Assembly: GCF_008086615.1 (NCBI RefSeq)
Contig: NZ_RXYB01000023.1
Location: forward strand, 1-50,705
DNA from: Acetobacterium tundrae
GTDB taxonomy: Bacteria > Bacillota > Clostridia > Eubacteriales > Eubacteriaceae
Direction of reading: 5' to 3'
Length of the DNA: 50,705 nt
The translations under genes and the position numbers were made by a program. Shown here piece after piece: positions 25,529 through 34,389 of this stretch. How positions within the stretch are numbered: the first letter of the stretch is position 1; each line of letters opens with the position of its first letter. Under the pieces are notes generated by a model, which saw only the letters and a program-made list of their open reading frames with translations, made no database searches and had not been told where the DNA came from.

Positions 25529-26805
25529 TGAATATAAGCACCTATGAGATGGTATATCTGATATCAAATACTTTTGGAACATATATTGTTTATAAATTCA
25601 TGCATATATTTTTTGAGACGAAACAAGTAAATAAAAGAATTGAATTTCTATCATATCTGGGATATTCAGTATTTATAGCGATGGTATATTTAAACATTAA
25701 TATACCGGTCGTTATGATGATCTGTAATATCCTTGCTTTTTTAGGGCTATCTTTCAACTATCGAGCAGTTATGAAAAGGCGTCTTTTGTCAGTATTTTTG
25801 ATTTATTTAATATTGATGTGTATTGAACTGATCGTTGGGTTGTTTTCGGGCTATTTTAATTTTCCCCTGACGTCAGCTAACAATTATTCGTCAGAATACG
25901 GACTCATCATTGTACAAATCATGTTATATTTGGTCGTTCGTGTTCTTAACAATTATAAAAATATCAGGCAAGGAGAAATAATCCCGTTGGCAAGCTGGTT
26001 TGCTATTATTTTAATGCCAATTTCATCTTTATATATTATCCTAATCTTATTTCAAGCCAATGGTCTTTCCTGGAAACAGGTTATAATCGCAATTATTCTC
26101 ATTTTACTCATGAATTTTTCAATCTTTTATTTATATGATGTTATTTCAGCAACCATAGCAGATAAAATGGATAAGAGACTGCTTAACCAGCAAAACAAAT
26201 ATTATAAAAAGCAATTTGAAATAATGGAATCATCATTAAAAACGACAAAAGCAATGAAACATGATTTGAGAAATCATTTATCTGTTATCTACGCATTGGT
26301 TGATAAGGGAGAAAGTGAAGCATCTTTAAAACATCTATCCAAGATGACCGATATCTATGATGATAAGAAAAAACATGTATGTACAGAAAACATAGATATT
26401 GACAGCATTTTGAATTTTAAAATTCAAGAAGCGGAACAGAAAAACATAAAAACGTCATTGGATCTGTGTGTTCCGGAAAAAATGAGTATTTCATCATTTG
26501 ATTTGGCAATTATTTTGGGGAACTTACTGGATAACGCAATTGAAGCCATTTCTGAGTTGGAAAAAGAAAGTCAGATAAAAATCAAAATGAACTATAATAA
26601 AGGCCGTTTAATTGTTCTGGTGGAAAATCCTTATCAAGGTGAACGATTAAAAAAGGGGAATCGATATCTCACAACGCACAAAGAACAGAACCAACATGGT
26701 TTAGGTCTGGAAAATATAAAAAGCGTTTTACAAAAATACGATGGTTCCATGGAAATAACACAGCAAGATAATATCTTCTCGGTTTCCCTTCTGTTGTTTC
26801 TATAG
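25528..26805 (+). CDS. agrC: Quorum-sensing histidine kinase (AgrC-like, GHKL type)
   Basis: 425 residues. About six membrane helices in the first 215 residues form the peptide sensor. The phospho-acceptor motif is MKHDLRNHLSVI (about residue 245). The GHKL ATPase has the N-box LGNLLDNAIEAI and G-box HGLGLENIKSVLQKYDG. Start at ATG 25528, overlapping the AgrA-like stop by one base; the frame also opens earlier without support. It probably senses the cyclic peptide made from the small agrD gene downstream and passes phosphate to the AgrA-like protein. Confidence 0.87.
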   Translation: MNISTYEMVYLISNTFGTYIVYKFMHIFFETKQVNKRIEFLSYLGYSVFIAMVYLNINIPVVMMICNILAFLGLSFNYRAVMKRRLLSVFLIYLILMCIELIVGLFSGYFNFPLTSANNYSSEYGLIIVQIMLYLVVRVLNNYKNIRQGEIIPLASWFAIILMPISSLYIILILFQANGLSWKQVIIAIILILLMNFSIFYLYDVISATIADKMDKRLLNQQNKYYKKQFEIMESSLKTTKAMKHDLRNHLSVIYALVDKGESEASLKHLSKMTDIYDDKKKHVCTENIDIDSILNFKIQEAEQKNIKTSLDLCVPEKMSISSFDLAIILGNLLDNAIEAISELEKESQIKIKMNYNKGRLIVLVENPYQGERLKKGNRYLTTHKEQNQHGLGLENIKSVLQKYDGSMEITQQDNIFSVSLLLFL

Positions 26806-26814
26806 AATATGTTG

Positions 26815-26853
26815 CGGGCAAACTTTTTTAATAAGGTTGCTCGTTTTTTATTT
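26815..26853 (+). terminator. Intrinsic terminator after agrC
   Basis: CGGGCAAAC (26815-26823) pairs with GGTTGCTCG (26835-26843) with one G-T pair and one mismatch, and is followed by TTTTTTATTT. It separates the regulatory pair agrAC from agrDB, which implies a separate promoter for agrDB and the genes after it. Confidence 0.7.
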
Positions 26854-26966
26854 GAATAAAAATCTTAATTCGCTACAAAAAAATATATTAATTTCAACAT
26901 GAACTCGCACAAATGAAAATATATGGTAGATTTAGGCCAATATAAGATAAAAAAGGGGGAACTATT

Positions 26967-27110
26967 TTGAAAAATCTATCATTAAAGTGTTATCAGGTTA
27001 TTGCAGTTATGGCGTTGATGGTAACAACATTAAATATTAATACCGCCTGTTTTTTTATTATGCACCAGCCAAAACTACCAGTGGGTGCAGAAAAACTCCG
27101 AAAGTTCTAA
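26967..27110 (+). CDS. agrD: AgrD-like cyclic peptide autoinducer precursor
   Basis: 47 residues, below the usual length cut-off for gene calling. TTG start at 26967 with AAGGGGGAA before it; stop overlaps the AgrB-like start (TAATG). The layout is classic AgrD: an amphipathic N-terminal helix with hydrophobic VIAVMALMVTTLNIN, a short signal region TACFFIM, then the conserved charged tail QPKLPVGAEKLRKF. By analogy, AgrB cuts before the tail and a thiolactone forms between the Cys (residue 28) and the residue before the cut. CFFIM would be the ring, but the exact ends are inferred. It lies between agrC and agrB, where agrD is expected. Confidence 0.82.
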   Translation: MKNLSLKCYQVIAVMALMVTTLNINTACFFIMHQPKLPVGAEKLRKF

Positions 27111-27694
27111 TGAGAAGCTCGGTTGCAGATAGAATTACAGACAAACTTGTAAGCAAGGAAATCATCATTTCAAAGAACAGGGATCTATATACATATGGTT
27201 TAAAGCAAGGAATGGTGATGATCATTAACCTTGCTACGATTTTGGTAATCGGTATTGTGCTACACATGGTGTGGGAAAGTATCATCTTTATTATAACATA
27301 TGTTCCACTTCGTTCCAACGCAGGGGGCTGTCATGCAAAAACGCAGGTAAGATGTTATATGTATTCGGTAGCAATGATTACAGCCACTTTGATATGTATT
27401 AAGATTGTATCATGGACAGGGGTTATTTGTATGTCCCTGACACTAGTAGCGGGAACTATCATCTTTTTTCTTGCGCCAGTAGAGGCTGTAAATAAGCCGT
27501 TAAGTCAAACTGAAGAAGCCCTGTACAAAAAAAGAACACATATCTCTTTAGGTTTATTTATATTTTTGGTTTTGTTGTTTTGTTACATTGGACAATTAGT
27601 AATTTCAATCTGTATAATGATGGGGTTTGTTGTGGTTAGTATTATGCTTGTATTGGGAAGAGTAACGAATCAATTAAACAGAACAAAAAAATAG
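27110..27694 (+). CDS. agrB: AgrB-like membrane protease for the autoinducer precursor
   Basis: 194 residues, about five or six membrane helices. The catalytic segment RSNAGGCHAKTQVRC carries His and Cys seven residues apart, the same spacing as the His77/Cys84 pair of Staphylococcus AgrB. The family sequence after the cytoplasmic loop (FFLAPVEAVNKPLSQTEEAL) is also typical. It cleaves the C-terminal tail of the AgrD-like peptide and helps form its ring. Start at ATG 27110, overlapping the agrD stop by one base. Confidence 0.88.
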   Translation: MRSSVADRITDKLVSKEIIISKNRDLYTYGLKQGMVMIINLATILVIGIVLHMVWESIIFIITYVPLRSNAGGCHAKTQVRCYMYSVAMITATLICIKIVSWTGVICMSLTLVAGTIIFFLAPVEAVNKPLSQTEEALYKKRTHISLGLFIFLVLLFCYIGQLVISICIMMGFVVVSIMLVLGRVTNQLNRTKK

Positions 27695-27859
27695 TTGGGT
27701 GCATTTTATTATTGCACTTAAAAGACGATTCTCCATAAAAAAGGGAGATCATCGCTGTCTCATTGTTAGGAATACTCGCGAATATCGCTAAAGATAAATA
27801 TAATCGTTGAATTTGCTGTATCATCAATACATTTAAATATAATAACAGGAGGAATTGAA

Positions 27860-28060
27860 ATGGAATTAATGATGAATAATGGAATGACTGAACTGAGTAA
27901 TAAAGAAATGTATGAAGTAATGGGTGGAATAACTAAGTTAGAAGTTGCAGGTTGGGTTGTAATTGCGGCTTCCTTTCTTCTTGCATCGACTGCTGATTGG
28001 GCAATAGGAAAAGTTTTGGACTGGGGCTATGAAACAGTGGCCGGTATGATGGGCTGGTAA
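27860..28060 (+). CDS. Double-glycine leader bacteriocin-like peptide
   Basis: 66 residues. ATG 27860 has the strong site AGGAGGA. The leader matches the double-glycine type: MTELSNKEMYEVMGG, with acidic and hydrophobic positions before GG. Cleavage after residue 23 would leave a 43-residue peptide starting ITKLEVAGWVV. It is hydrophobic, has no Cys (so no lanthionine), and ends with Gly/Trp-rich WGYETVAGMMGW. This fits a class II bacteriocin or a related signal peptide. The leader is the substrate type cut by the C39-peptidase ABC exporter encoded 670 bases downstream. Activity is inferred. Confidence 0.72.
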   Translation: MELMMNNGMTELSNKEMYEVMGGITKLEVAGWVVIAASFLLASTADWAIGKVLDWGYETVAGMMGW

Positions 28061-28129
28061 ATAGGTTAGTTTAAAGAAAAAAATTTCAATTGATGATATA
28101 GCAAATTAATTTGAATGAGAGGTGGAATT

Positions 28130-28702
28130 GTGAAATGGTTTTTTAATAAATTACCTAAAAATGAAGATTTTGATCCTGTGGAAGAAGGCTATAAAGGAAT
28201 TAATGAGCCTAGTAATGTAAAGATATTCATTATGAAAATATTAGTAGCTACTCTCGTTGTAATAGTGGTTGGATTTATTATAAAACTAATTATTGGGGTT
28301 AACTATAAATTTGCTATTTGGGATAACTACATGTGGTTTGTTATTTTGATTGTTATCATTCCAATTCATGAATTGTTGCATGTGATACTTCTACCAGAAA
28401 GAATTACTTCAACTAATATATATTTTGGATATTATAGAGGTTCATTTTATGTAGATTACGCAAATGATATAAAAAAAAATAGGTATTTACTCGTTGGGTT
28501 ATTCCCCTTACTGTTATTGACATTATTTCCAATCATATGTATTTCAATATTCAAATCAAATATTGAAATACTGTCAAAGATAGCTCTAATAAATGGAATG
28601 CTATCTTGCGGAGATATCATTTCCTTTTTTGTTATTCTTAGGCAAATACCAAAAGGTGCTTATGTTAGAAATAAGGGTGATGTTACATATTGGAAATGTT
28701 GA
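28130..28702 (+). CDS. DUF3267-like membrane zincin, possible immunity or processing factor
   Basis: 190 residues with four or so membrane helices. A zinc-protease motif HELLH lies in a membrane-proximal segment (VIIPIHELLHVILLP). A later conserved-type segment SCGDIISFFVIL is like the region supplying other conserved residues in DUF3267/YvaZ-type proteins. GTG 28130 has GAGAGGTGG in front and is preferred over ATG 28115. It lies between the bacteriocin peptide and its exporter, so a role in self-protection or peptide processing is plausible but unproven. Confidence 0.6.
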   Translation: MKWFFNKLPKNEDFDPVEEGYKGINEPSNVKIFIMKILVATLVVIVVGFIIKLIIGVNYKFAIWDNYMWFVILIVIIPIHELLHVILLPERITSTNIYFGYYRGSFYVDYANDIKKNRYLLVGLFPLLLLTLFPIICISIFKSNIEILSKIALINGMLSCGDIISFFVILRQIPKGAYVRNKGDVTYWKC

Positions 28703-28728
28703 AGATTAAATTAATTAAAAGGGAATTT

Positions 28729-30933
28729 ATGGTAAATGGAATGTTCAAGAAATATATTTGTGTTAAGCAACATGATATACAAGACTGCGGTGCAGCATGT
28801 TTGGCTACAATTTCAAAGACGTATGGTCTAAATTTGTCAATATCAAGAATAAGAGAATTAGCAGGAACGGATACACTGGGAACAAATGCGTTTGGTATGG
28901 TACAGGCAGCAGAAAAACTGGGCTTTACTGCAAAAGCGGTTAAAGGAACAGCTGAATCATTATATAATGATTTTCCGCTTCCAGCGATAGCCCATATGTT
29001 AATCGATCAAAGCCTACTTCATTACGTGGTAATACATAAAATCAATAAAAAGAAAAAACAAATTATCATAGCTGATCCGGCAAAGGGAATACAAGTACTG
29101 TCGGAAGAAGAATTTATAAATCGATGGACAAAAGTTCTTATTATTCTGGTGCCTACGCAAAGTTTTGAAAAGGGAAACCACAATCAAGGGGTATTAAGAC
29201 GATTCTTTCAATTACTAATGCCACAAAAGGCATTATTGTTTAATGTATTTCTGGCATCAATTATAATCACTTTATTAGGTATTGTAGCTTCGTTTTATTT
29301 TAAATTTTTAATGGATGATATATTACCAAATAATTTACGAGGAACACTTAATGTTATATCCATAGGTTTTCTGCTTTTATATGTTTTTCAAACCATACTG
29401 GGTGCATTTCGTTCGCATTTATTATTATATCTTTCCCAGCGGTTAGATATACCACTCATATTAGGTTATTACAAACATGTTTTACAGTTGCCGATGAATT
29501 TTTTTGGAACACGTAAAGTAGGAGAGATAATATCACGATTTATGGATGCATCAAAAATAAGAGATGCTATTAGTGGTTCGACACTTACTTTGATGATTGA
29601 TACCATCATGGTTTTTGCAGGCGGGATAATACTTTTCATTCAGAGTAGCATTTTATTTGGAATAGCTGTTATGATTGCAGTTTTTTATGGGATTATTGCT
29701 TGGTCATTCAATAAATCTTATAAAAAAAATCAACAAGAAATCATGGAGGAGAATTCCCAAGTTACTTCCTATTTAGTTGAATCATTACAAGGTATAGAAA
29801 CTGTAAAAAGTTTTAATGCTGAAGATAGAAGTGATTTTGAAACAGAAAAAAGATTTGTGAAATTATTAAAAACTGTTTTCAAAGGTGGTGTCCTTCAAAA
29901 TGCTCAAGGCAGCTTAAAAACTATTGTTCAATTATCAGGTGGTCTGATTATTCTTTGGGTAGGTTCAATTCAAGTAATGGATGGAATTATGAGCATTGGT
30001 CAATTGTTTACGTTTAATGCACTATTGGTGTATTTTCTAGATCCCATCAGAAATCTTATAAATTTACAGTTGTCAATGCAAACAGCAATTGTATCAGCAG
30101 AAAGACTGGCAGAAATTTTAGACTTGGAATTGGAAAAAGATGAAACGGAATATAAAAAATTGTCACCTCTGAAACTAATGGGGAAGATTAGTTTCAAAAA
30201 TGTAAATTTCAGATATGGAACAAGAGAACTGGTGCTAAAAGATATCAATATGAAGATAAACGTGGGTGAACGTATTGCGTTAGTGGGAGAAAGCGGATCT
30301 GGAAAAACGACATTAGCAAAACTGCTTTTAAATTTCTATCAAATCGAAAAAGGCGAAATCCTCATCGATGACTACAATATCCAGGATATTAACAGAGATT
30401 TATTACGCCAAAGAATAGGGTACATTCCACAGAATATATTTTTATTTAGTGGAACAGTACAAGAAAATTTGATGTTAGGTAATGAGAACGCAACGATGGA
30501 AGAAATTATCGATGTATGTAGAATAACCACAGTGCACGATTTTATCAATCAGATGCCATTACGATATAACACCCATCTGGATGAAAATGGTACTAATTTA
30601 AGCGGTGGACAGAGACAAAGACTGGCATTGGCAAGGGCAATAATTAAAAACCCGGATATCTTGATCATGGATGAGGCAACATCAAATTTAGACTCAACAA
30701 CAGAAAAATCCATTGAAAATCTGATAAAGGAAAACTTTAAAGAAATGACCATGATCATTATTGCACATCGTCTAAGTACTATACGCTCTTGTGATAAGAT
30801 ATTTGTAATGGATCAGGGGCAGATTATAGAAGCCGGTACCCATCAAGAATTACTTAAGAAAAAAGAGAAATATTATGAATTATGGGAAAGTCAATTTCCC
30901 GATCAAATGTTATCTACTGAAAGGAGCGAATAA
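28729..30933 (+). CDS. Peptidase-containing ABC exporter for double-glycine peptides
   Basis: 734 residues. The N-terminal C39 peptidase has catalytic Cys in QHDIQDCGAACLATI, His in LLHYVVIHK and Asp in IIADPAKG. The membrane domain has about six helices (170-430). The ATPase has Walker A GESGSGKTT, signature LSGGQRQRLALARA and Walker B ILIMDEATSNLD. It cuts the leader after Gly-Gly and exports the peptide. Start at ATG 28729 with AAAGGGAA; ATG 28741 is an alternative. It works with the HlyD-like protein at 31728. Confidence 0.92.
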   Translation: MVNGMFKKYICVKQHDIQDCGAACLATISKTYGLNLSISRIRELAGTDTLGTNAFGMVQAAEKLGFTAKAVKGTAESLYNDFPLPAIAHMLIDQSLLHYVVIHKINKKKKQIIIADPAKGIQVLSEEEFINRWTKVLIILVPTQSFEKGNHNQGVLRRFFQLLMPQKALLFNVFLASIIITLLGIVASFYFKFLMDDILPNNLRGTLNVISIGFLLLYVFQTILGAFRSHLLLYLSQRLDIPLILGYYKHVLQLPMNFFGTRKVGEIISRFMDASKIRDAISGSTLTLMIDTIMVFAGGIILFIQSSILFGIAVMIAVFYGIIAWSFNKSYKKNQQEIMEENSQVTSYLVESLQGIETVKSFNAEDRSDFETEKRFVKLLKTVFKGGVLQNAQGSLKTIVQLSGGLIILWVGSIQVMDGIMSIGQLFTFNALLVYFLDPIRNLINLQLSMQTAIVSAERLAEILDLELEKDETEYKKLSPLKLMGKISFKNVNFRYGTRELVLKDINMKINVGERIALVGESGSGKTTLAKLLLNFYQIEKGEILIDDYNIQDINRDLLRQRIGYIPQNIFLFSGTVQENLMLGNENATMEEIIDVCRITTVHDFINQMPLRYNTHLDENGTNLSGGQRQRLALARAIIKNPDILIMDEATSNLDSTTEKSIENLIKENFKEMTMIIIAHRLSTIRSCDKIFVMDQGQIIEAGTHQELLKKKEKYYELWESQFPDQMLSTERSE

Positions 30934-30955
30934 AAAGAGATACAAGGCTCTGGAT

Positions 30956-31096
30956 ATGGTAGCAATTGCTATTAGTATTATAGAAATTGCATGGACACCG
31001 TATAATGTTGTATTAACAGTTAGACCTGGTGCTGTAATGTTGGCAGCTGCCAATGGTCTTGCGGCTGTAATTGGTTTAGTGTCTTCGTTTGCCTAG
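30956..31096 (+). CDS. Small hydrophobic peptide, possible second bacteriocin-locus peptide
   Basis: 46 residues from ATG 30956 (MVAIAISIIEIAWTPYNVV), mostly hydrophobic and ending LAAVIGLVSSFA. The same frame is open back to 30875 inside the exporter gene. A good AAAGGAG site at 30921-30927 precedes the exporter stop but has no start codon at normal spacing in this frame, so the true start is uncertain. One or two membrane helices fit a small immunity-type or secreted peptide. No double-glycine leader is seen. Function unknown. Confidence 0.4.
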   Translation: MVAIAISIIEIAWTPYNVVLTVRPGAVMLAAANGLAAVIGLVSSFA

Positions 31097-31137
31097 TGTA
31101 TTAATATTGAAATAATTTGAAATAGCGTGATGTTAAA

Positions 31138-31287
31138 ATGAGAAAAAAATATTATGTTGATTTAGTATTACTGATTATAATGTTGGCAGTATTTGTTTAT
31201 TTATTGGATCGCAATCGAATAGATAATCTGATTTATACTGCGATATTGGCAATATTTTTAATTATATCTTTTTACATTTTACATTAA
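31138..31287 (+). CDS. Small two-helix membrane ORF, perhaps the 5' part of a frameshifted gene
   Basis: 49 residues, starting MRKKYYVDLVLLIIMLAVF, with two membrane helices (about 7-23 and 31-47) separated by LLDRNRIDN. The ribosome site is weak. Right at its end another frame opens and continues without a stop to 31687. The two parts together would make a membrane protein of about 180 residues, so a one-base frameshift around 31270-31290 is likely. It lies inside the bacteriocin export locus. No family recognised. Confidence 0.45.
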   Translation: MRKKYYVDLVLLIIMLAVFVYLLDRNRIDNLIYTAILAIFLIISFYILH

Positions 31288-31687
31288 TTTAAAATTCAGA
31301 ATAGTATTAAAATATCCTTATGATGGTTCATCAAGTATTAATGATAATATTGGATATTTTTTAGTAATCTTAGGAAAGGTCGCATACATAATTGACGTAA
31401 TAGCGGTGACGAATACTGATTCTAATATGAATCATGATTTTATTATATATAGTCTCTTTGCCTTTATGTTGCATTTGTTTGTTTTTAAGAATACTTCATA
31501 TATATATAACAATAATTTAATCTATAATTTTTCAAAAATAATTGACATTAGTGATATTGATACATATGAAACAAAGGAAAAATCTTTAGATACATATTAT
31601 TTACTAGTTTATTTAAAGAATGATGTCATCCTTAAATTAAGGCTCAGTGATCACTACTTTCGAAAATTCAAAATAGAAATAAGATAA
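31283..31687 (+). pseudogene. 3' part of a probably frameshifted membrane protein gene
   Basis: The frame is open from about 31283 to a TAA at 31685-31687. A GTG at 31406 could start a 93-residue protein, but it has no good ribosome site. From the upstream edge the protein reads KFRIVLKYPYDGSSSINDN, then helices GYFLVILGKVAYIIDVIAV and FIIYSLFAFMLHLFVF, then a soluble tail with charged residues. The continuous open frame before the GTG argues that it belongs to the preceding membrane ORF. Location suggests an immunity-type protein; that is a guess. Confidence 0.4.
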
Positions 31688-31727
31688 TCTGAATTTTGCT
31701 TATCTAAAAAGATTGGAGGTGTCTCTA

Positions 31728-33185
31728 ATGAAAAATATGGTTGACATCAAGGAACTAAGTGACAGCAGAGAACTATTAGAAAAAAAGCCACCGCATTTTA
31801 TTATTGGTTTCATCTATATATTTCTAGCTTTACTGATTGCATTAATTATTTGGTCTTTTTTTGGTCAAAAAGAAGTGGTGGTGAACGCACAAGGGATTGT
31901 TCAGGCAGTAAATTCTAATAATATCATTCCATTGGTAAATGGTAAAATTCAAGAGGTCAAAGTTAATGAAGGCGATTTTGTCAAAGTTGGTGATGTACTG
32001 ATCACACTGGATGATGAGAGCGTAGTATTGGAAAATAAAACAATAGAAGAAAAAATAATCGATACTAGTGGAAAAAGAGAACTCTTAAAAAAGTATGAAA
32101 CCAGTATTGTTCAAAATTCAAATTTATTTTCTCAAAATGATGATGAAAAAGAGTATTATTATAAATACTTGAACTTCCAAAATCAATTAAATTTAAACAA
32201 TAATACTCAATCGCAAGAGACAATAAAAACAGAAGGTTACGAGAGTGCAATTGAAAATAATAATCAAGAATCGAGTGCATTACAAAGCCAAATATCTTCA
32301 TTGGAAGATGAAAACAATCGCTTATTAACAAATATGAGTGAAATGACAGATACAAGTGCTAAATATGAGGATCAAATTACAACTATAAAAAATAATATCA
32401 ATTTAGTAGAAAATCAAAGTAGTCTGGATATACAAGAAATCCAGGAAAAACTGGATAAAGTAAATTCGGAAATTTCTATAAACGAATCACAGATAAGTCA
32501 AAATCAGCAAATGATTCAGACGTATAAAAGTCAATTAAAATCGTATCAAGCCAATATTGATAATAGTCAACAATCAATCAGCATATCAAATAGTATATCG
32601 AAAAGATATGATATTGAAAGTGATAAATATATTGATAATGAGTTAAGTCAAACTCAAGCTCAGATAAAAGAACAAGAAGATCAGTTAAAAGAGTATACAT
32701 CACAATTAAAGAAAAGTGAAATAGAGCTACAAAATTATGTGATAAAAGCCCAACTGAATGGTTACATACATTTTATTTCGCCATTAAATAAAAATGACAT
32801 GTTACAAGCAGGCACTGAGATTATTAAAATTAATGGCAATGAAACAAATCAATTAAAGATTGAATTATATATCCCTTCAAAAGAGATATCAAATATTGCA
32901 GTAGATCAAACTGTAAAAATTCACAGTTACTCTTTGCCATATCAAGAATACGGATTTATTGAAAGTAAAGTTAATAGTCTGGATATTGATTCATCGATGA
33001 CTCAAGATAATAGTGGTAGCTATTATAAAGCAGAAATACTGATTGATGACAAAACACTTAAAGGCAATAATGGGAAAGAAGCTGATTTAAAAATAGGAAT
33101 GCCAATAGAAGGACAGATTATTACAGAACAAAAGAGCTATCTCCAATTATTTCTAGAAAAATTAGAATTGTGGATTAATGGGTAA
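31728..33185 (+). CDS. HlyD-family bacteriocin secretion accessory protein
   Basis: 485 residues. One N-terminal membrane helix (about 27-46, FIIGFIYIFLALLIALIIW) is followed by a lipoyl-like half domain (IPLVNGKIQEVKVNEGDFVK). A long Gln/Asn/Ser-rich coiled coil (about 110-330) comes next, then the second half (YVIKAQLNGYIHFISPL) and a beta-barrel domain. This is the layout of MesE/LcnD-type membrane fusion proteins that partner C39-peptidase ABC exporters in Gram-positive bacteria. Start at ATG 31728 with GGAGGTG. Confidence 0.85.
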   Translation: MKNMVDIKELSDSRELLEKKPPHFIIGFIYIFLALLIALIIWSFFGQKEVVVNAQGIVQAVNSNNIIPLVNGKIQEVKVNEGDFVKVGDVLITLDDESVVLENKTIEEKIIDTSGKRELLKKYETSIVQNSNLFSQNDDEKEYYYKYLNFQNQLNLNNNTQSQETIKTEGYESAIENNNQESSALQSQISSLEDENNRLLTNMSEMTDTSAKYEDQITTIKNNINLVENQSSLDIQEIQEKLDKVNSEISINESQISQNQQMIQTYKSQLKSYQANIDNSQQSISISNSISKRYDIESDKYIDNELSQTQAQIKEQEDQLKEYTSQLKKSEIELQNYVIKAQLNGYIHFISPLNKNDMLQAGTEIIKINGNETNQLKIELYIPSKEISNIAVDQTVKIHSYSLPYQEYGFIESKVNSLDIDSSMTQDNSGSYYKAEILIDDKTLKGNNGKEADLKIGMPIEGQIITEQKSYLQLFLEKLELWING

Positions 33186-33261
33186 GTTAATATTTTCGAA
33201 ATGGTTTTTTTCGGATTCCTACACTGTTTAAAAATATGAAAATATGAAATGAGGGTTAAAT

Positions 33262-34101
33262 TTGATAGAGATGTTAAAAAATATGAAGTATCGGTATCTG
33301 ATTTTGGGGGTTATTTTTACATTGGCGTTAAGTTTGATCCTCTTTACCTTACTAAGGTTAGGGAGACCATATGTCACTTCGTTTGCCGGAACCTTATCCC
33401 TATATTTCTTTCCCATCGGCTGGATGTTATATCATTTTAAAAAATACCATCTATCCTTCCTGGAATGGCTGCAACCGATAAAATTCAAAATTAGAGAAAC
33501 TATCGCTGCTGCATTATTTCCGGAATTACTTGGAATGGGTATTCTATTGTTGATTACCCTAGGAATTACTTTTATTTTGCCCGCTGGGGGATTCAACGAA
33601 CTGCCTGAAACCACTACCAATTGGGGGCTTGATTTTGTATCCACTGTTGTATTGGCACCAATCTGTGAAGAACTGATTTTTAGAGGATTTATCTTTAATA
33701 AAATGCTGACACGATTTTCACCATCCAAGGCAGTGATTATATCCTCAGTGATTTTTGGAGCGATGCATCTATCCACGGGTATCAGTCCGACCCTCGTTGG
33801 TATGGTGCTGTGTGTGATCTTTATGAAATACGGAAGTCTCCTTCCGTGTATTGCCATTCATGGCCTGCATAATCTGGTGGTGGTGTGGTTTAAGTATTTT
33901 TCATTACTTAGCTCCGATACTTCAACTGAAATAATACCCACTTATATGCCGCCGTTATTAATTATGTCGGTCATTTTTGTTATTATTGGATTGGTCTGGC
34001 TGGTGCTTTTCTTTCAAAAAAACTGGCATTATGCTACTGAGTTTATGCAACAATACTACGGTGATAAGGACCTGCTTTCCAATTATACCGAAAAATTATA
34101 A
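33262..34101 (+). CDS. CPBP-family intramembrane metalloprotease, likely bacteriocin self-immunity
   Basis: 279 residues, about eight membrane helices. All three CPBP/Abi motifs are present: EELIFRGFIF (about residue 134), FGAMH, and HGLHNLVVV with the His and Asn. These residues line the active site of CAAX-type proteases. CPBP members are common in bacteriocin loci, where several give self-immunity. Start TTG 33262 with GAGGG; ATG 33271 is an alternative. Last gene of the agr-bacteriocin block, followed by a small GGTGTC-A-GACACC hairpin at about 34104. Confidence 0.85.
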   Translation: MIEMLKNMKYRYLILGVIFTLALSLILFTLLRLGRPYVTSFAGTLSLYFFPIGWMLYHFKKYHLSFLEWLQPIKFKIRETIAAALFPELLGMGILLLITLGITFILPAGGFNELPETTTNWGLDFVSTVVLAPICEELIFRGFIFNKMLTRFSPSKAVIISSVIFGAMHLSTGISPTLVGMVLCVIFMKYGSLLPCIAIHGLHNLVVVWFKYFSLLSSDTSTEIIPTYMPPLLIMSVIFVIIGLVWLVLFFQKNWHYATEFMQQYYGDKDLLSNYTEKL

Positions 34102-34389
34102 GTTGGTGTCAGACACCGAGGCTACTCTAATAATGCGTTTTAATTTACAGAGTGATTATGGGTGGAGTATGATTAATAAATGATAGTTGAGATGGCTTAG
34201 CAGTGAGGTTGCAATGAGTAGAATCAAATAGAATTTAGTAGAATACGGACAAGCATTTGAAAAAAGAGACAAATAACTGTCCAAAACATGTCTTATATAA
34301 CCAAGTAATGGTTTTAATATGCCATTTTGTTGTTGATTCACAATCAGTAGGTCAATGATTGGATCTGCCTTAACCGAGTAGTTTTGTAT

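Noticed and set aside
33432-33857. 141-residue open frame opposite to the CPBP gene
   Set aside because: Antisense shadow of a gene whose three catalytic motifs are intact.
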